Shown piece by piece: positions 27,457 through 36,809 of a stretch of 64,000 bases of DNA; the first letter of the stretch is position 1, and every line of letters starts with the position of its first letter. The translations under genes were made by a program, and so were the position numbers. A model generated the notes under the pieces. The model was given only the letters and a program-made list of their open reading frames with translations, ran no database searches and was not told the origin of the DNA. The stretch comes from Pseudaquidulcibacter saccharophilus (GTDB lineage Bacteria; Pseudomonadota; Alphaproteobacteria; Caulobacterales; Aquidulcibacteraceae), in NCBI RefSeq assembly GCF_019455445.1, contig NZ_JAHWUS010000001.1, positions 62,001-126,000 of the forward strand, given 5' to 3'.

Positions 27457-27561
27457 CTGTCACCCTTCCGCCTCGCTTCGCGAGCCACCTTCCCTCAAGG
27501 GAAGGAATTAACTGCTTCCCTTGAGGGAAGCTGTCGCTAAAAGCGACTGAAGGGTGTCAGG
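27457..27561. repeat. Palindromic extragenic repeat (MITE/REP-like) between serC and serA
   Basis: About 105 bases with outer arms TGTCACCCTTC (27458-27468) and GAAGGGTGTCA (27549-27559), one mismatch. Nested inside are four smaller hairpins: CTCGC-ttc-GCGAG at 27472, CCTTCCCT-ca-AGGGAAGG at 27488-27505, GCTTCCCTtgAGGGAAGC at 27514-27531 and GTCGCT-aaa-AGCGAC at 27533-27547. It is far richer in GC than the surroundings. Similar CTTCCCT/AGGGAAG cruciform elements are dispersed in many genomes; it fills almost the entire serC-serA gap. Confidence 0.75.
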
Positions 27562-27563
27562 AA

Positions 27564-28739
27564 TTAGCCTAATTTTGCAACTTCGGTTGCGAACGCCCAA
27601 TCAAGCCACGGTAAAAGTGCCTCAACATCGCTGGTTTCAACGGTTGCACCGCACCAAACGCGTAGTCCCGGAGGGGCATCACGATAGCCACCGATATCCA
27701 AGGCTGCACCTTCTTTTTCCAAAACAGATGATAATGCTTTGGCGAATGCTGCTTGACCGTCGGCGTCAAGTTTGGTGACGCGTTCATCAACCACTTTTAG
27801 GCATACAGATGTATTTGATTTGGTTTCATTAACCGCAGCAAGGTTTTCAACCCACGGAGTTTTGGCAATCCATTTTTCAACCGCCGCCAAATTGGCATCG
27901 GCACGCGCCATAAGACCTTTAAAGCCGCCCAAAGATTGCGCCCATTCAAGTGCGTCAATATAATCTTCGACCGCAAGCATTGACGGGGTGTTGATGGTTT
28001 CGCCTTTAAAAATACCTTCGATTAATTTTCCGCCTTTTGTCATGCGGAAGATTTTTGGCATTGGCCAAGCAGGTGTATAGGTTTCAAGACGTTCAACAGC
28101 ACGCGGTGAAAGGATTAAAATCCCGTGACCACCTTCACCACCCAAGGCTTTTTGCCAAGATAGTGTAACAACGTCTAATTTTTTATAGTCCAAATCCTGT
28201 GCAAATGCCGCAGAAGTCGCGTCACAGATAATAAGACCTTCGCGGTCGTCTGCAATCCAATCTGCATTTGGAACTTTTACGCCCGAAGTTGTGCCATTCC
28301 ATGTGAAAACAACGTCATGGGTTTTGGTCGGAATTTCCGCCAAATTTGGCAATTCACCATAAGGGGCTTTGAAAACTTTATTTTCGACTTTTAACTGTTT
28401 TACAACATCGGTAACCCAACCCGCACCAAATGATTCAAAATCAAGCAAAGCCACTGGCTTTGGTCCAAGCATTGACCAAAGTGACATTTCAACCGCACCA
28501 GTGTCTGATGCAGGAACGATACCAATGCGATAATCGGCGGGAACACCCAAAACCTCACGGGTCAAATCAATCGCAAGTGCAAGGCGGTTTTTGCCAAGTT
28601 TTGAACGGTGCGAACGACCAAGTGATTCGGTTTTAAGATTGGTGGCTGACCAGTTTGGACGTTTTTTAGTTGGTCCAGAAGAAAAATGTGCGTCAGCAGG
28701 TAATTCAGCGGGCTTTGCCGCATTCAATGTTTCAGTCAT
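27564..28739 (-). CDS. serC: Phosphoserine transaminase
   Basis: 391 residues from the ATG at 28739, which follows AAAGGATG; family alignment starts at [10 protein letters not shown]. It belongs to the alphaproteobacterial/archaeal SerC type (TIGR01365): [48 protein letters not shown] is diagnostic (quoted in part: [20 protein letters not shown]). The PLP lysine lies in [14 protein letters not shown]. It converts phosphohydroxypyruvate to phosphoserine, the step after SerA, and shares the transcript with serA through an intergenic repeat element. Confidence 0.96.
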   Translation of the reverse strand: MTETLNAAKPAELPADAHFSSGPTKKRPNWSATNLKTESLGRSHRSKLGKNRLALAIDLTREVLGVPADYRIGIVPASDTGAVEMSLWSMLGPKPVALLDFESFGAGWVTDVVKQLKVENKVFKAPYGELPNLAEIPTKTHDVVFTWNGTTSGVKVPNADWIADDREGLIICDATSAAFAQDLDYKKLDVVTLSWQKALGGEGGHGILILSPRAVERLETYTPAWPMPKIFRMTKGGKLIEGIFKGETINTPSMLAVEDYIDALEWAQSLGGFKGLMARADANLAAVEKWIAKTPWVENLAAVNETKSNTSVCLKVVDERVTKLDADGQAAFAKALSSVLEKEGAALDIGGYRDAPPGLRVWCGATVETSDVEALLPWLDWAFATEVAKLG

Positions 28740-28740
28740 G

Positions 28741-28792
28741 TAAATCATCCTTTCAGATGAGCGTCCTACGGTGGGATAGGATGGCCCGCCGC
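28741..28792 (-). ncRNA. Candidate serC leader RNA motif
   Basis: Read on the minus strand, the leader begins GGCGGCGGGCC, followed by the hairpin TCCTA-N8-TAGGA (28764-28781) and then TCATC-tgaaag-GATGA (28745-28760), whose 3' side overlaps the ribosome-binding site AAAGGATG. Established knowledge: a compact two-hairpin serC RNA motif occurs immediately upstream of serC in alphaproteobacteria, starting near the transcription start. Position and layout fit; the consensus was not checked computationally. Confidence 0.6.
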
Positions 28793-28794
28793 CT

Positions 28795-28822
28795 CTATAA
28801 CAGATGAAAAGTTAATTGCAAA
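28795..28822 (-). promoter_or_regulatory. Predicted serC promoter
   Basis: On the minus strand TTTGCA (28817-28822) and TTATAG (28795-28800), spacer 16 bases, placing the start of transcription at the beginning of the serC leader motif. Confidence 0.45.
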
Positions 28823-28908
28823 TGAAAATTTAGAGAGGGATGTGAATTGCTGCTATGCGGGAATGGGGCAAGGCACATTTTGTGCCCTGCCCAATAATTC
28901 ATATGAAT

Positions 28909-30477
28909 TTACAACAAAAGAGTTCTCAAATTCGAGGCCATAATGGATTTGAAATGGTTAATAATTTCAAGCGTACCATCATCATCAAGGTTTTGAGTAA
29001 GCTCTGCGGTTGCCATGCTATAAACAAGATAGTCAATTCCTGCCACCAAACTTCTATCATTCTCCCCTATGCCTGAAATGAATTTCCTATAAAAAGGATG
29101 GTCCACATTATAAGTAATAACGATAGTCCTTCCCTTTTGGTCAACCTCGTAAATATCACCACTAACTCCCATACTTGATTGTTTAAACTCACATTTCGCA
29201 GTTAAACCATCTTGAATATTATCTTTTGGCTCTCGAGTAGATGAGTTTTTCGTGATGTCTTGAGATTGTTTATCAGAAAAAATAGGCGACGCTCTTTTTT
29301 CAATATTTGCTTTAGGGCGAATTAATAATTTCGATTTTTTACTAATTTCTTTGGCAGCATTTTCATGTATTTCGTTTATTTCATCAGGAACATCTTTTGC
29401 TGTTTCTCGTGATAGTTTTTTTGAAATTGAAGCTAATTGGCCTTTTAAGAATTGTGCTAACTTGTCCTGCAAAGCTTGGTTAATTGAGATATTTTTTTTG
29501 GTAAAGTTAATACCAAAAACTTTATCTAGATTGCCGCTAAAAGAAATTTCACCCCTCATTCTGTTAAGAGAGTTATGTTTAGCTGTCAAATCTAACATTG
29601 TATGAGGCAAAATTTCACGATTATTTCTCATTATATAAAAGCCTTGATTTACCATATTTCGGGCAGTTTCATTTTCACCCTTTTCATAATCTGGCTTGAT
29701 TATCGCAATTTTAATTTTCAAACTTTCTGTTATTTTAGCACCTAAATCATTTTGGTATTCGAATTCTAATGTTTCATCACAATACTTTTCAGTTTTATTA
29801 CTTTCCCATTCTAGCGGATCTACTGGCGCTAATACATCATCATTAACCCAGATTTCCTTACCAGCAATAATGTAGTGTCTAAATATTCTTGACAATTCTC
29901 TCTTTAGAGTATTAGTAAAAACTGTTATATTTGAGTTGGTTAAATTATCACAGTTTTGCAAATAAACTATTGTCCCAGATGAACTATAACTACCATCTTC
30001 ATAACACAACATTTCGTGAAAAAGGTCTTCATCTGAGGAATCGCCTTCTTCAAATACACTTACAAACTTGTTGCTTTTAATAACCTCGTCAACGTCATTA
30101 ATAGCCTTCAACAACTTGCCTGTTTCTGTTTTAGTTAAAACTGTTGTTCTGCGACATATTGATAATGTTGCCGTACAAAGCCCCATACCAAACTTTCCTA
30201 AATCGCTTTGGCTATCTTTTGTAGTGTCTGAGCCAAGTCTAATTGCTTGGCTCAAAATATCTTTGGACATACCATTTCCGTCATCCGAAATAATAATTTC
30301 AGTTAGCTTTCCTTTATTCCTGATGGTAACACCAACAAATGATGCCTCTGCATCTAATGAGTTATCAATGATATCAGCAATAGCTGAATAATTGTCATAT
30401 CCAAGGTATCTTAAAGAATCAATTAGTTTAGCTGGATTGGGCGAAGTATCGTAATTAAATGTACTTTGAGTATTCAT
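28909..30477 (-). CDS. MORC/MutL-like GHKL ATPase, unknown role (possible defence)
   Basis: 522 residues. N-terminal GHKL (HSP90-like) ATPase: Mg-binding N39 in ADIIDNSLDA, DDGNGM at 65-70, and the ATP lid LGKFGMGLCTATLS at 93-106. An S5-like transducer domain follows, with the MORC-type phrase GFYIMRNNREILPH near residue 290. The C-terminal ~150 residues are lysine-rich, then end in a globular part with GDIYEVDQKGRTIVITYNVDHPFYRKF. Bacterial MORC-like ATPases are known from restriction and other phage-defence contexts. The gene is AT-rich and uses AGA/ATA codons unlike its neighbours, suggesting transfer. It is divergent from an unknown gene across a 537-base gap. Confidence 0.8.
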   Translation of the reverse strand: MNTQSTFNYDTSPNPAKLIDSLRYLGYDNYSAIADIIDNSLDAEASFVGVTIRNKGKLTEIIISDDGNGMSKDILSQAIRLGSDTTKDSQSDLGKFGMGLCTATLSICRRTTVLTKTETGKLLKAINDVDEVIKSNKFVSVFEEGDSSDEDLFHEMLCYEDGSYSSSGTIVYLQNCDNLTNSNITVFTNTLKRELSRIFRHYIIAGKEIWVNDDVLAPVDPLEWESNKTEKYCDETLEFEYQNDLGAKITESLKIKIAIIKPDYEKGENETARNMVNQGFYIMRNNREILPHTMLDLTAKHNSLNRMRGEISFSGNLDKVFGINFTKKNISINQALQDKLAQFLKGQLASISKKLSRETAKDVPDEINEIHENAAKEISKKSKLLIRPKANIEKRASPIFSDKQSQDITKNSSTREPKDNIQDGLTAKCEFKQSSMGVSGDIYEVDQKGRTIVITYNVDHPFYRKFISGIGENDRSLVAGIDYLVYSMATAELTQNLDDDGTLEIINHFKSIMASNLRTLLL

Positions 30478-31014
30478 AAGTTATATCTCCATGATAAAAA
30501 ATTTTCACAAAGATAAAATTCCCCAGAGTTGGGCGCTTGAAACAATATCATATATAATTATGACTCAATCTATACGACTAAATCAGGAGCAATTTTACCA
30601 TTTTCAAAAACTAATGTTTCTAAAAACGTTGTAACTCTATCACAGATTGTTTTTTTGTCAACATGTTTTTTTGATTAATAATTAACAAATTTATCCCCAC
30701 GTGTCTAAACAGCGCTAAAATTCATATTGAGTTAGTTTTGGTCTGGTTGATTTGTGCGGTTTTGTGATGTCAGGAAATGTCAGGGTTTTTGGGCGCTGTT
30801 AATTTGGGGAATGTCAACAAATGTCAACATTTTGGGCGATGCAAAAATATGCATCAATAATCGACTTAACCAATTGATTTATATTTATTTTTATAAAAAT
30901 AATCGCTGTTACACATTGTCAATAATGGATTTGAATGGGGGTATTGATAAAAATACTTTACACCCATAAAGAATCGTTAATCACTATAACCACTTATAAT
31001 TATTGGAGTGGAAT
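30478..31014. promoter_or_regulatory. Intergenic control region of the ATPase/unknown-protein pair
   Basis: A 537-base gene-free stretch between divergent genes. It contains four copies of ATGTCA in two ten-base-spaced pairs (see next entry) and a short inverted repeat CCACT ... AGTGG that brackets TATAAT just before the plus-strand gene. Otherwise it is AT-rich with no recognisable gene. Confidence 0.45.
30767..30841. repeat. ATGTCA iterons
   Basis: ATGTCA occurs at 30767, 30777, 30811 and 30821. Each pair is spaced ten bases (one helical turn) and is followed by a related tail, TTTTTGGGCGcTG or TTTTGGGCGaTG, so the whole unit of about 31 bases is duplicated at a period of 44. This looks like a cooperative protein-binding site upstream of the gene at 31015. 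Confidence 0.6.
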
Positions 31015-31545
31015 ATGGGCTTATCATACCTAAACTTAGATACAGAAACTCGTAATTTGATGCTGTCCGAAATTGATTTGGATATTTCTGATATGAGTAT
31101 ATATATTAGTAGTTATTTAAATGAGCACGGCGTCCATGAATGGCCGAATTTGACTAGATTGGCAGCAGAACTTCATAACGACGACTGGCTAGCAATGCAA
31201 TTGAATAATCAAGGTTTATTACTTACGCAGCACAAAAGAAGAAATCCAAGAGGTGGTGGGTTTACTTTAGCTAAAGTTCCGATAACAGCCGCAAATACAT
31301 TGTCCGAAGCTCAGTTTAATTTATATTATATAAGAGCTCTAGCTATAAGAGCATCTAAAGAAGGGGCTAAGTTAATAGTATACAGAGCAAAAGAAGTTGA
31401 AAGACCTAGGCCTGAATCAGAATTATTAATTGGCTCTTCTTTTGATGCAGTAAAATTACTTGATGAGTTGAGAATCACGAAAGGGGTTAATCCAGCTAGT
31501 AACATCCCTTTACCTAATAGTGGTTTAACGTTTAAGCTTGGGTAG
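31015..31545 (+). CDS. Unknown protein, divergent partner of the MORC-like ATPase
   Basis: 176 residues from the ATG at 31015, ten bases after GGAGTGG; a TTG at 31003 is the alternative. I do not recognise the family. Visible: an acidic N-terminus (LSEIDLDISDMSIYIS), a central basic loop HKRRNPRGGGFTLAKVPITAA, the helix EAQFNLYYIRALAIRASKEGAKLIVYRAKEV, a conserved-looking ERPRPESELLIGSSFDA, and a glycine-ended C-terminus. No signal peptide, membrane segment or metal motif. Arginine is mostly encoded by AGA, unlike the CGT/CGC use in adjacent housekeeping genes, as in the ATPase; both were probably acquired together. Confidence 0.7.
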   Translation: MGLSYLNLDTETRNLMLSEIDLDISDMSIYISSYLNEHGVHEWPNLTRLAAELHNDDWLAMQLNNQGLLLTQHKRRNPRGGGFTLAKVPITAANTLSEAQFNLYYIRALAIRASKEGAKLIVYRAKEVERPRPESELLIGSSFDAVKLLDELRITKGVNPASNIPLPNSGLTFKLG

Positions 31546-31635
31546 CCAATAAGTAAATATTCCAATTAAATAACGTTCTCAAAATTGGAAATTTTGTTTG
31601 TAGCAATTTATCTATCGTAATTAAGATACATTCAA

Positions 31636-31676
31636 ACAAAAAACGACCCCCGCAAGTTGCCTCACGGGGGTTAATT
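31636..31676 (-). terminator. Terminator of the sucCDAB operon
   Basis: On the minus strand AACCCCCG and CGGGGGTC form the stem with a loop of about 11 bases, followed by GTTTTTTG, 35 bases after the sucB stop. Confidence 0.85.
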
Positions 31677-31708
31677 AGCTTGCTTAGCTTAAACTTTTGG
31701 GTAAAAAA

Positions 31709-32893
31709 CTAGATTTCGAGTAAGATACGTTCAGGGTTTTCCAAACATTCTTTTACACGAACCAAGAATGTAACCGCCTCTTTACCGTCAACGATGCGGT
31801 GATCGTATGAAAGCGCAAGATACATCATTGGGCGAATTACCATTTGACCGTTTTCAACCATTACGCGGTCTTGGATTTTGTGCATGCCCAAAATACCTGA
31901 TTGCGGTGCATTCAAAATTGGTGATGACATCAAAGAGCCATACACACCACCGTTTGAAATGGTGAACGTGCCGCCTTGCATATCTTCCATAGTAAGTGCG
32001 CCGTCACGTGCCTTTTTGCCGTAACCCGCGATTGCTTTTTCGATGCCGGCCAATGAAAGCTCATCACAATTGCGAACCACAGGAACAACAAGACCCTTGT
32101 CAGTACCAACCGCAACGCCGATGTCATAATAGTTTTTATAGATGATGTCGGTGCCGTCGATTTCCGCATTAACCGCAGGAACGTCTTTAAGCGCGGTAAC
32201 AACCGCCTTCACAAAGAATGACATGAAGCCAAGTTTTGTGCCGTGTTTTTTCTCAAAGATGTCTTTGTATTTGTTGCGTGCGCCCATAACGCCAGACATG
32301 TCCACCTCATTATAGGTGGTAAGCATTGCAGCGGTGTTTTGCGCATCTTTAAGGCGTTTTGCAATGGTTTGGCGAAGGCGAGTCATTTTCACGCGCTCTT
32401 CACGAGGACCAGTTGCACGTGGTGCAGCAGCCGGCGCAGCAGGTGCAGCCGGTGCAGATGCCGCCGCCAAAGCGTCACCCTTGGTCACACGACCGTCTTT
32501 ACCAGTGCCAGAAACCGATGCAGGGTTAATGCCCGCACCTTCAAGAATAACTGCCGCAGATGGCATAGGTGCATGACCAGCAGCAGGTGCAGGTGCAGCC
32601 GCCTTTGGTGCTTCTGCAACTGGTGCAGCAGCAGGCGCAGCCGATGCAGATGCCGCAGCGCCCGCCTCGATTTGACCCAAAACATCACCCGGAACCACGT
32701 TTTCACCTTCTGGCTTAAGGATGGCAGATAAAACACCATCAGCCTCAGCAAAAACTTCTAGGGTTACTTTATCGGTTTCAAGTTCAACCAATAATTCGTT
32801 TTTCTTTACAGCTTCACCAGCTTTTTTAGACCATTTTGCAATTGTTGCCTCGGAAACTGATTCACCAAGTGCAGGGGTAAGAATATCAACCAT
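31709..32893 (-). CDS. sucB: Dihydrolipoamide succinyltransferase (E2 of 2-oxoglutarate dehydrogenase)
   Basis: 394 residues. One lipoyl domain at the N-terminus with the lipoylated lysine in [11 protein letters not shown], an Ala/Pro-rich linker (residues ~80-105), a peripheral subunit-binding domain ([20 protein letters not shown]), a second linker, and the catalytic domain with the active-site [11 protein letters not shown] near the C-terminus. It transfers succinyl groups from lipoyl to CoA. Last gene of the operon sucC-sucD-sucA-sucB, nine bases after sucA. The E3 gene lpd is not in the window. Confidence 0.97.
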   Translation of the reverse strand: MVDILTPALGESVSEATIAKWSKKAGEAVKKNELLVELETDKVTLEVFAEADGVLSAILKPEGENVVPGDVLGQIEAGAAASASAAPAAAPVAEAPKAAAPAPAAGHAPMPSAAVILEGAGINPASVSGTGKDGRVTKGDALAAASAPAAPAAPAAAPRATGPREERVKMTRLRQTIAKRLKDAQNTAAMLTTYNEVDMSGVMGARNKYKDIFEKKHGTKLGFMSFFVKAVVTALKDVPAVNAEIDGTDIIYKNYYDIGVAVGTDKGLVVPVVRNCDELSLAGIEKAIAGYGKKARDGALTMEDMQGGTFTISNGGVYGSLMSSPILNAPQSGILGMHKIQDRVMVENGQMVIRPMMYLALSYDHRIVDGKEAVTFLVRVKECLENPERILLEI

Positions 32894-32902
32894 TTTATCC
32901 TC

Positions 32903-35857
32903 TTAATCCAATGCTTCCGAAAGGAAATTTTCTAATTCTTTTGTGTGTTTAGACATTAAGCCCGCCGCAGTCGATGCAGATGCAGGACGACCGGCATAAC
33001 GGGCGCGACCATATTTCGCTTCGACCTTATTCAAGACCCATTCAAGATTTGGTTCCATAAATGACCAGCCGCCCATATTTTTCGGCTCTTCTTGGCACCA
33101 AACCATTTCCGCGTTTTTAAAGCGTGATAATTCATTAATTAATGAACGCGCAGGGAATGGATAGAATTGCTCAACGCGAAGGATATAAATATCATCGCGA
33201 CCGCGTGCTTCACGGGCATCAAGCAAGTCATAATAAACTTTACCAGAGCATAGAACAACGCGTTTAATATCTTTGTCCGCTTTTAATGCGATGGTTGAGC
33301 CTTTTTTGATTTCGGCATCATCCCACAATACGCGGTGGAAAGAAGAACCAGGGCCAAAGTCCGCAATTGATGAAACGCACTTTTTATGGCGCAATAATGA
33401 TTTTGGCGTCATAATAACAAGTGGTTTACGGAATTTACGGTGAATTTGGCGACGCAATACGTGGAAATAGTTTGCCGGGGTTGTACAATTTACAACCTGC
33501 ATATTATCTTCCGCGCATAGTTGCAGATAACGTTCAAGGCGTGCTGATGAGTGTTCAGGACCCTGACCCTCATAGCCGTGTGGCAATAACATTACCAAGC
33601 CCGACATACGCAACCATTTGCGTTCACCCGATGAAATAAATTGGTCAATCACCACCTGTGCACCGTTGGCAAAGTCACCAAACTGACCTTCCCAAAGGGA
33701 AAGAGTATTTGGCGAACCAAGTGAGAAACCGTATTCATAGCCAAGAACCGCTTCTTCAGATAATGCCGAATCGATAACTTCGTATTCCGCCTGCCCTGCA
33801 CCAATGTTATTTAGCGGGGTATAGCGGTTTTCAGTTACCTGATCGATAAAGTGGCTGTGACGTTGTGAGAATGTACCACGGCAAGAATCCTGACCCGCAA
33901 GGCGGATTGGGAAACCTTCGTCAAGAAGTGATGCAAATGCAAGGTGTTCACCCAATGCCCAATCGATATTCTCACCGGTTTCAATTGCGTCACGGCGGGC
34001 TTTTACCACGCGTTCAACAGTTTTATGGATGTTGAAATCTTTTGGAATTTCAGTGATTTTTAGACCAAGCTCTTTTACTTTTTCCGCAGAAACTTCTTTT
34101 TCGCCTTTGCGATCTTCGTCTTCTGGAAGGCCAAGACCTTGCCACACGCCGTCAAGCCAATCGGCTTTTTGCGGTTTATAGGTTTTGCCAGCCTCAAATT
34201 CAGCATCAAGGAAGGTTGCAAAATCGGCATACATTTTGTCAACTTCTTCTTGGGTTACAAGACCCTCAGCAATCAGGCGTTTGGCATAAATATCCAATGT
34301 TGGCGGCTGATCTTTGATGCGATTATACATAATCGGGTTGGTCATTGTTGGGTCATCACCCTCATTGTGACCATAACGACGGTAACAGAACATATCGATT
34401 ACCACGTCCTTTGCGAATTTTTGGCGATATTCGGTTGCAACCTTTGCCGCATAAACCACCGCCTCTGGATCATCACCATTAACGTGGAAAATTGGCGCCT
34501 GCACCATCAATGCCACATCAGAAGGATAAGGCGTTGAACGTGAGAAGCGCGGCGCAGTGGTGAAACCAATTTGGTTGTTCACGATAAAGTGAAGTGTACC
34601 ACCTGTACGGTGACCTTTAATCATTGTGATTGCAAAACATTCGGCAACCACACCTTGACCCGCGAATGCCGCATCACCGTGAAGCAATACCGGCATAACT
34701 TTGCGGAATTGTTCAGGACGATCGACCGGCTTTTGCATCATTTTTGCACGCACCTTGCCAAGAACCACAGGGTTCACGATTTCAAGGTGTGAAGGGTTTG
34801 GCGCAAGTGAAAGGTGAACATTATTGCCATCAAACGAACGGTCAGAAGATGCACCCATGTGATATTTAACGTCACCCGAACCCGCAACATCATCAGGTGT
34901 CGCAGAACCGCCACGGAATTCGTGGAAAATAACGTGATATGGCTTACCCATAACCGCAGAAAGAACGTTCAAACGACCACGGTGCGGCATACCAAGAACC
35001 ATATCTTCCATGCCAAGATTGCCACCGCGCTTGATGATTTGTTCCATCGCAGGGATTAACGCCTCACCGCCATCAAGGCCGAAACGTTTTGTACCCGGAT
35101 AGCGTTTGTGAACAAATTGCTCAAAGCCTTGGGCTTCGATAATTTTTTGCAAAATTGCCTTTTTACCCTCTGGGGTAAATGAAACACCCTTATCAGGGCC
35201 TTCCATACGCTCTTGCAGCCATGCGCGTTCCTCAGGATTGGAAATGTGCATATATTCAAGACCAAGGGTAGAGCAATAAGTACGACCCAAAATGTCAAGC
35301 ATTTGGCGAACTGTTGCATATTCCATCGAGCCAATGATTTTATCGATGAAAATTGGGCGATCATAATCCGCCGCAGTGAAGCCATAAGTTGCCGGATCAA
35401 GTTCTGGCTGTGGCTCACGGAAATCGTTTAGACCAAGTGGGTCAAGATTTGCCGCCAAGTGACCACGGGCGCGATATGCTCGGATCATCATAAGCGCTTT
35501 TAATGAATCTTTGGTTGCCTGCAACACTTCTTCTGTCGAAGGTGCGGCGCCATTTTTCGCAGGCTTTGCAGCAATTTTCTTGGCAATCTTATCTTCAATT
35601 GCCGCCCAATTACCGTCAAGCATTGCAAGGTTTTCTGTCGCCTGAATAACTGGCCAGTCCTTACGCGCCCACGAAGGTGAAGTTTTATGAGGCGTGTCCT
35701 TGAGACCGTTAAAATAATCCGCCCACGATTTATCTACGCTATTAGGGTTCTCTAGCCATTGTTCATATTGGCTTTCTAAATAAAGGCTGCTTCCTGCATC
35801 TAAAAAGGAAGTTGCCAGAAGTGCCTGATTTTGCGCACTTCGACCCGCATCACTCAT
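32903..35857 (-). CDS. sucA: 2-oxoglutarate dehydrogenase E1 component
   Basis: 984 residues from the ATG at 35857, preceded by AGGGAAG; the open frame to 35908 adds an unlikely N-terminus. TPP-dependent E1: N-terminal SFLDAGSSLYLESQYEQWLENPNSVD is the conserved E2-interaction region, GMPHRGRLNVL and HLSLAPNPSHLEIVNPVVLGK lie in the active site, and GDAAFAGQGVVAE binds TPP. C-terminal WCQEEPKNMGGWSF is canonical. It decarboxylates 2-oxoglutarate and succinylates the lipoyl group of SucB. There are 65 bases between it and sucD. Confidence 0.98.
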   Translation of the reverse strand: MSDAGRSAQNQALLATSFLDAGSSLYLESQYEQWLENPNSVDKSWADYFNGLKDTPHKTSPSWARKDWPVIQATENLAMLDGNWAAIEDKIAKKIAAKPAKNGAAPSTEEVLQATKDSLKALMMIRAYRARGHLAANLDPLGLNDFREPQPELDPATYGFTAADYDRPIFIDKIIGSMEYATVRQMLDILGRTYCSTLGLEYMHISNPEERAWLQERMEGPDKGVSFTPEGKKAILQKIIEAQGFEQFVHKRYPGTKRFGLDGGEALIPAMEQIIKRGGNLGMEDMVLGMPHRGRLNVLSAVMGKPYHVIFHEFRGGSATPDDVAGSGDVKYHMGASSDRSFDGNNVHLSLAPNPSHLEIVNPVVLGKVRAKMMQKPVDRPEQFRKVMPVLLHGDAAFAGQGVVAECFAITMIKGHRTGGTLHFIVNNQIGFTTAPRFSRSTPYPSDVALMVQAPIFHVNGDDPEAVVYAAKVATEYRQKFAKDVVIDMFCYRRYGHNEGDDPTMTNPIMYNRIKDQPPTLDIYAKRLIAEGLVTQEEVDKMYADFATFLDAEFEAGKTYKPQKADWLDGVWQGLGLPEDEDRKGEKEVSAEKVKELGLKITEIPKDFNIHKTVERVVKARRDAIETGENIDWALGEHLAFASLLDEGFPIRLAGQDSCRGTFSQRHSHFIDQVTENRYTPLNNIGAGQAEYEVIDSALSEEAVLGYEYGFSLGSPNTLSLWEGQFGDFANGAQVVIDQFISSGERKWLRMSGLVMLLPHGYEGQGPEHSSARLERYLQLCAEDNMQVVNCTTPANYFHVLRRQIHRKFRKPLVIMTPKSLLRHKKCVSSIADFGPGSSFHRVLWDDAEIKKGSTIALKADKDIKRVVLCSGKVYYDLLDAREARGRDDIYILRVEQFYPFPARSLINELSRFKNAEMVWCQEEPKNMGGWSFMEPNLEWVLNKVEAKYGRARYAGRPASASTAAGLMSKHTKELENFLSEALD

Positions 35858-35922
35858 AAAATTCTTCCCTGAATTCCTAATATTAATTAATGGCGCAGGT
35901 TTTAACACCTGCGCCTTAATAA

Positions 35923-36807
35923 TTATTTACCTAATACTTCAAGAAGGGTTGAGCCCAAAGCCGCAGGAGATGGTGCAACTTTGATACCCGCTTCTTCCAT
36001 TGCCGCGATTTTATCTTCTGCACCGCCTTTGCCGCCAGAAATAATCGCACCCGCATGGCCCATACGACGTCCCGGAGGAGCAGTACGACCAGCGATAAAG
36101 CCAGCCATTGGCTTTTTACGGCCTTTTTTCGCTTCATCGATAAGGAATTGTGCCGCATCTTCTTCCGCAGAACCGCCGATTTCACCAATCATGATGATAG
36201 ATTCGGTTGCAGGGTCAGCAAGGAACATTTCCAAAATGTCGATAAATTCGGTTCCCTTTACAGGGTCACCACCAATACCAACCGCAGTTGTTTGGCCAAG
36301 ACCAGCATTAGAAGTTTGGAACACTGCTTCATAAGTAAGTGTACCAGAACGTGAAAGCACGCCCACAGAACCTTTTTTGAAGATTGAACCAGGCATAATG
36401 CCGATTTTGCATTCATCAGGGGTCAAAACGCCAGGGCAGTTTGGACCAATCAAACGAGATTTTGACTTTTCCAATTTCGCCTTAACTTTCACCATATCAA
36501 GAACAGGAATACCCTCTGTGATACAGGTGATTAGCGGGATTTCCGCGTCAATCGCCTCGATGATAGCAGCCGCTGCACCAGGAGGTGGAACGTAAATCAC
36601 GGTTGCATCAGCACCAGTTGCGTCTTTTGCTTCGGCAACAGAATTGAATACAGGCAAACCAAGATGGGTTTGACCACCTTTACCAGGGCTTACGCCGCCA
36701 ACCATTTGTGTGCCATAAGCAATCGCTTGCTCAGAGTGGAAAGTACCGTTTTTGCCAGTGAAACCTTGGCAGATAACTTTGGTGTCTTTGTTAATTAAGA
36801 TAGACAT
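35923..36807 (-). CDS. sucD: Succinyl-CoA synthetase alpha subunit
   Basis: 294 residues. CoA-binding Rossmann domain ([35 protein letters not shown] in part) and the phosphohistidine loop in [16 protein letters not shown], with the active-site histidine in GHAG. It converts succinyl-CoA to succinate with formation of ATP or GTP. Two bases separate it from the sucC stop, so translation is coupled. Confidence 0.98.
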   Translation of the reverse strand: MSILINKDTKVICQGFTGKNGTFHSEQAIAYGTQMVGGVSPGKGGQTHLGLPVFNSVAEAKDATGADATVIYVPPPGAAAAIIEAIDAEIPLITCITEGIPVLDMVKVKAKLEKSKSRLIGPNCPGVLTPDECKIGIMPGSIFKKGSVGVLSRSGTLTYEAVFQTSNAGLGQTTAVGIGGDPVKGTEFIDILEMFLADPATESIIMIGEIGGSAEEDAAQFLIDEAKKGRKKPMAGFIAGRTAPPGRRMGHAGAIISGGKGGAEDKIAAMEEAGIKVAPSPAALGSTLLEVLGK

Positions 36808-36809
36808 TA

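Noticed and set aside
28856-31650. Prophage or integrative element with attachment sites
   Set aside because: There is no integrase, tRNA gene or flanking direct repeat at the borders of the AT-rich insert, so only horizontal acquisition, not a mobile element type, can be suggested.
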